Shown here: piece by piece, positions 15,144-15,809 of the stretch
How positions within the stretch are numbered: the first letter of the stretch is position 1
Layout: each line of letters starts with the position of its first letter
From: Chitinophaga pinensis
Lineage (GTDB): Bacteria; Bacteroidota; Bacteroidia; Flavobacteriales; Flavobacteriaceae
Assembly: GCA_943324925.2 (NCBI GenBank)
Contig: CALPNL020000024.1
Location: forward strand, 1 to 15,809
Reading direction: 5' to 3'
Length of the DNA: 15,809 nucleotides
Notes under the pieces: model-generated
Seen by the model: only the letters and a program-made list of their open reading frames with translations
What the model was told of the DNA's origin: nothing
The model's database searches: none
Program-made: the position numbers and the translations under genes

Positions 15144-15809
15144 TTGAATACTAATATAGATATTATATGTGTCGGGGAAGTTATTATTGATTTTATAGGA
15201 GATCAAATTACTTCTATTGAAAACAATAGTAATTTTCAACGTTTTTTAGGAGGTTCACCAACAAATGTAGCTTTAAATACAACTCGCTTAGGACTTAATT
15301 CAATACTTGTTGCTACCGGAGGAAATGACAATTTAGGAGAATTTATTTTAGATACTTTAATAGAAAATAAAGTAAATACCAGTTTTTATAGAAATTCAAG
15401 TTCAAATAGAACTTCAGTAATTTACATTTCTAAATCTAAAATAACACCTGATTTTAAAGCTTTTAGAGATGCTGATTCTGAAATTATTGAGAGTCAATTA
15501 CCTGAAGAACTACTATTAAATTCAAAAATATTTCATACCACCTGTTTTGCTTTAAGCAAGGAACCTGCAAGAAGTACAATTTTAAAAAAAGCTATAAAAG
15601 CGAAAGAATTTGGTCTTCAATTAAGTATTGATATTAATTTTTCTGAAAAAATATGGAACGATAGGCAAGAAGCTCTTTCTGTATTAATCGAATATTTAAG
15701 TTTAGATCCATTAGTTAAACTTAGTGACGACGATTGTTTCAGGCTTTTTAATGAATATAAAACAGATGAATTTATTTTTGACTATTTCCATAAATTAGGT
15801 GTTTCAACA
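15144..15809 (+). CDS. PfkB-family sugar kinase, probable fructokinase (3' end outside window)
   Basis: The 222 visible codons are open to the window edge. The start is the TTG immediately after the TAA of the hydrolase and in the same frame; no in-frame ATG occurs anywhere in the visible part. The N-terminus DIICVGEVIIDF (6-17) and the first PfkB signature GGSPTNVALNTTRLG (36-50) identify the ribokinase/fructokinase family. Further family-like segments are the strand LSIDINFSEKIW and KLSDDDCFRLF. The second signature, with the catalytic Asp of the DTxGAGD motif, lies beyond the window. The protein would phosphorylate a sugar with ATP in the cytoplasm. After a GH100-like enzyme, fructose to fructose 6-phosphate is the natural guess, but other PfkB substrates are possible. 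Confidence 0.88.
   Translation, partial: MNTNIDIICVGEVIIDFIGDQITSIENNSNFQRFLGGSPTNVALNTTRLGLNSILVATGGNDNLGEFILDTLIENKVNTSFYRNSSSNRTSVIYISKSKITPDFKAFRDADSEIIESQLPEELLLNSKIFHTTCFALSKEPARSTILKKAIKAKEFGLQLSIDINFSEKIWNDRQEALSVLIEYLSLDPLVKLSDDDCFRLFNEYKTDEFIFDYFHKLGVST

Noticed and set aside
1..15809. CRISPR arrays, tRNA or rRNA genes, insertion sequences, phage or toxin-antitoxin modules
   Set aside because: I saw no regular spaced repeats, no cloverleaf-like gene, no transposase or integrase motif and no small toxin-antitoxin pair on either strand.

Overview
The window looks like chromosomal DNA from a member of the Bacteroidota, most likely a Flavobacterium-type Flavobacteriaceae. It is AT-rich. 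It carries a PorT-like component of the type IX secretion system and a lipoprotein Omp85 protein of the TamL type. Four minus-strand genes are preceded by perfect copies of the Bacteroidota -7 promoter element TAnnTTTG. The AccD here also lacks the zinc-ribbon cysteines seen in E. coli. I see no rRNA, tRNA, CRISPR array, insertion sequence or phage gene. No gene-free stretch exceeds 300 bases; the largest gap is 9570-9725.

Bases 1-8463 are mostly housekeeping. A MacB/FtsX-type ABC permease, cut by the window start, converges on accD across a symmetrical terminator. On the minus strand follow fructose-bisphosphate aldolase (class IIA) and accD, separated by an AT-rich palindromic repeat, and upstream of them a TamL-like outer-membrane assembly lipoprotein with a TTG start. 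A SpoU-family RNA methyltransferase diverges from tamL. Next, on the minus strand, are folA, ubiE/menE-type methyltransferase (menaquinone synthesis) and porT, read in the order folA, ubiE, porT, with promoter-like elements before folA and before ubiE.

Bases 8544-15809 form a carbohydrate-uptake locus and are the most interesting part. A LacI-family regulator on the minus strand is divergent from five plus-strand genes: a TonB-dependent receptor, a small exported CxxC redoxin, an MFS sugar transporter with the plant-sucrose-transporter/SLC45 signature, a cytoplasmic GH100-like (neutral/alkaline invertase-like) hydrolase, and a PfkB-family sugar kinase cut by the window end. The last four are tightly coupled (ATGA overlap, TAATG overlap, TAA directly followed by TTG). 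Between regulator and receptor lie two perfect 16-bp palindromes, TCGAAAACGTTTTCGA, centred exactly 21 bp apart, which look like a paired LacI-type operator.

The simplest reading is a sucrose (or closely related glycoside) utilisation system. The sugar would cross the outer membrane through the TonB-dependent receptor, enter the cytoplasm intact through the SUT-like transporter, be hydrolysed by the GH100-like enzyme, and the released fructose would be phosphorylated by the PfkB kinase, under LacI control. No SusD partner is present. The layout resembles the LacI/TonB receptor/MFS sucrose loci known in Xanthomonas (sux), but with a different enzyme module. The substrate is inferred from family resemblance and gene context only. 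The exported redoxin is the unexplained member.
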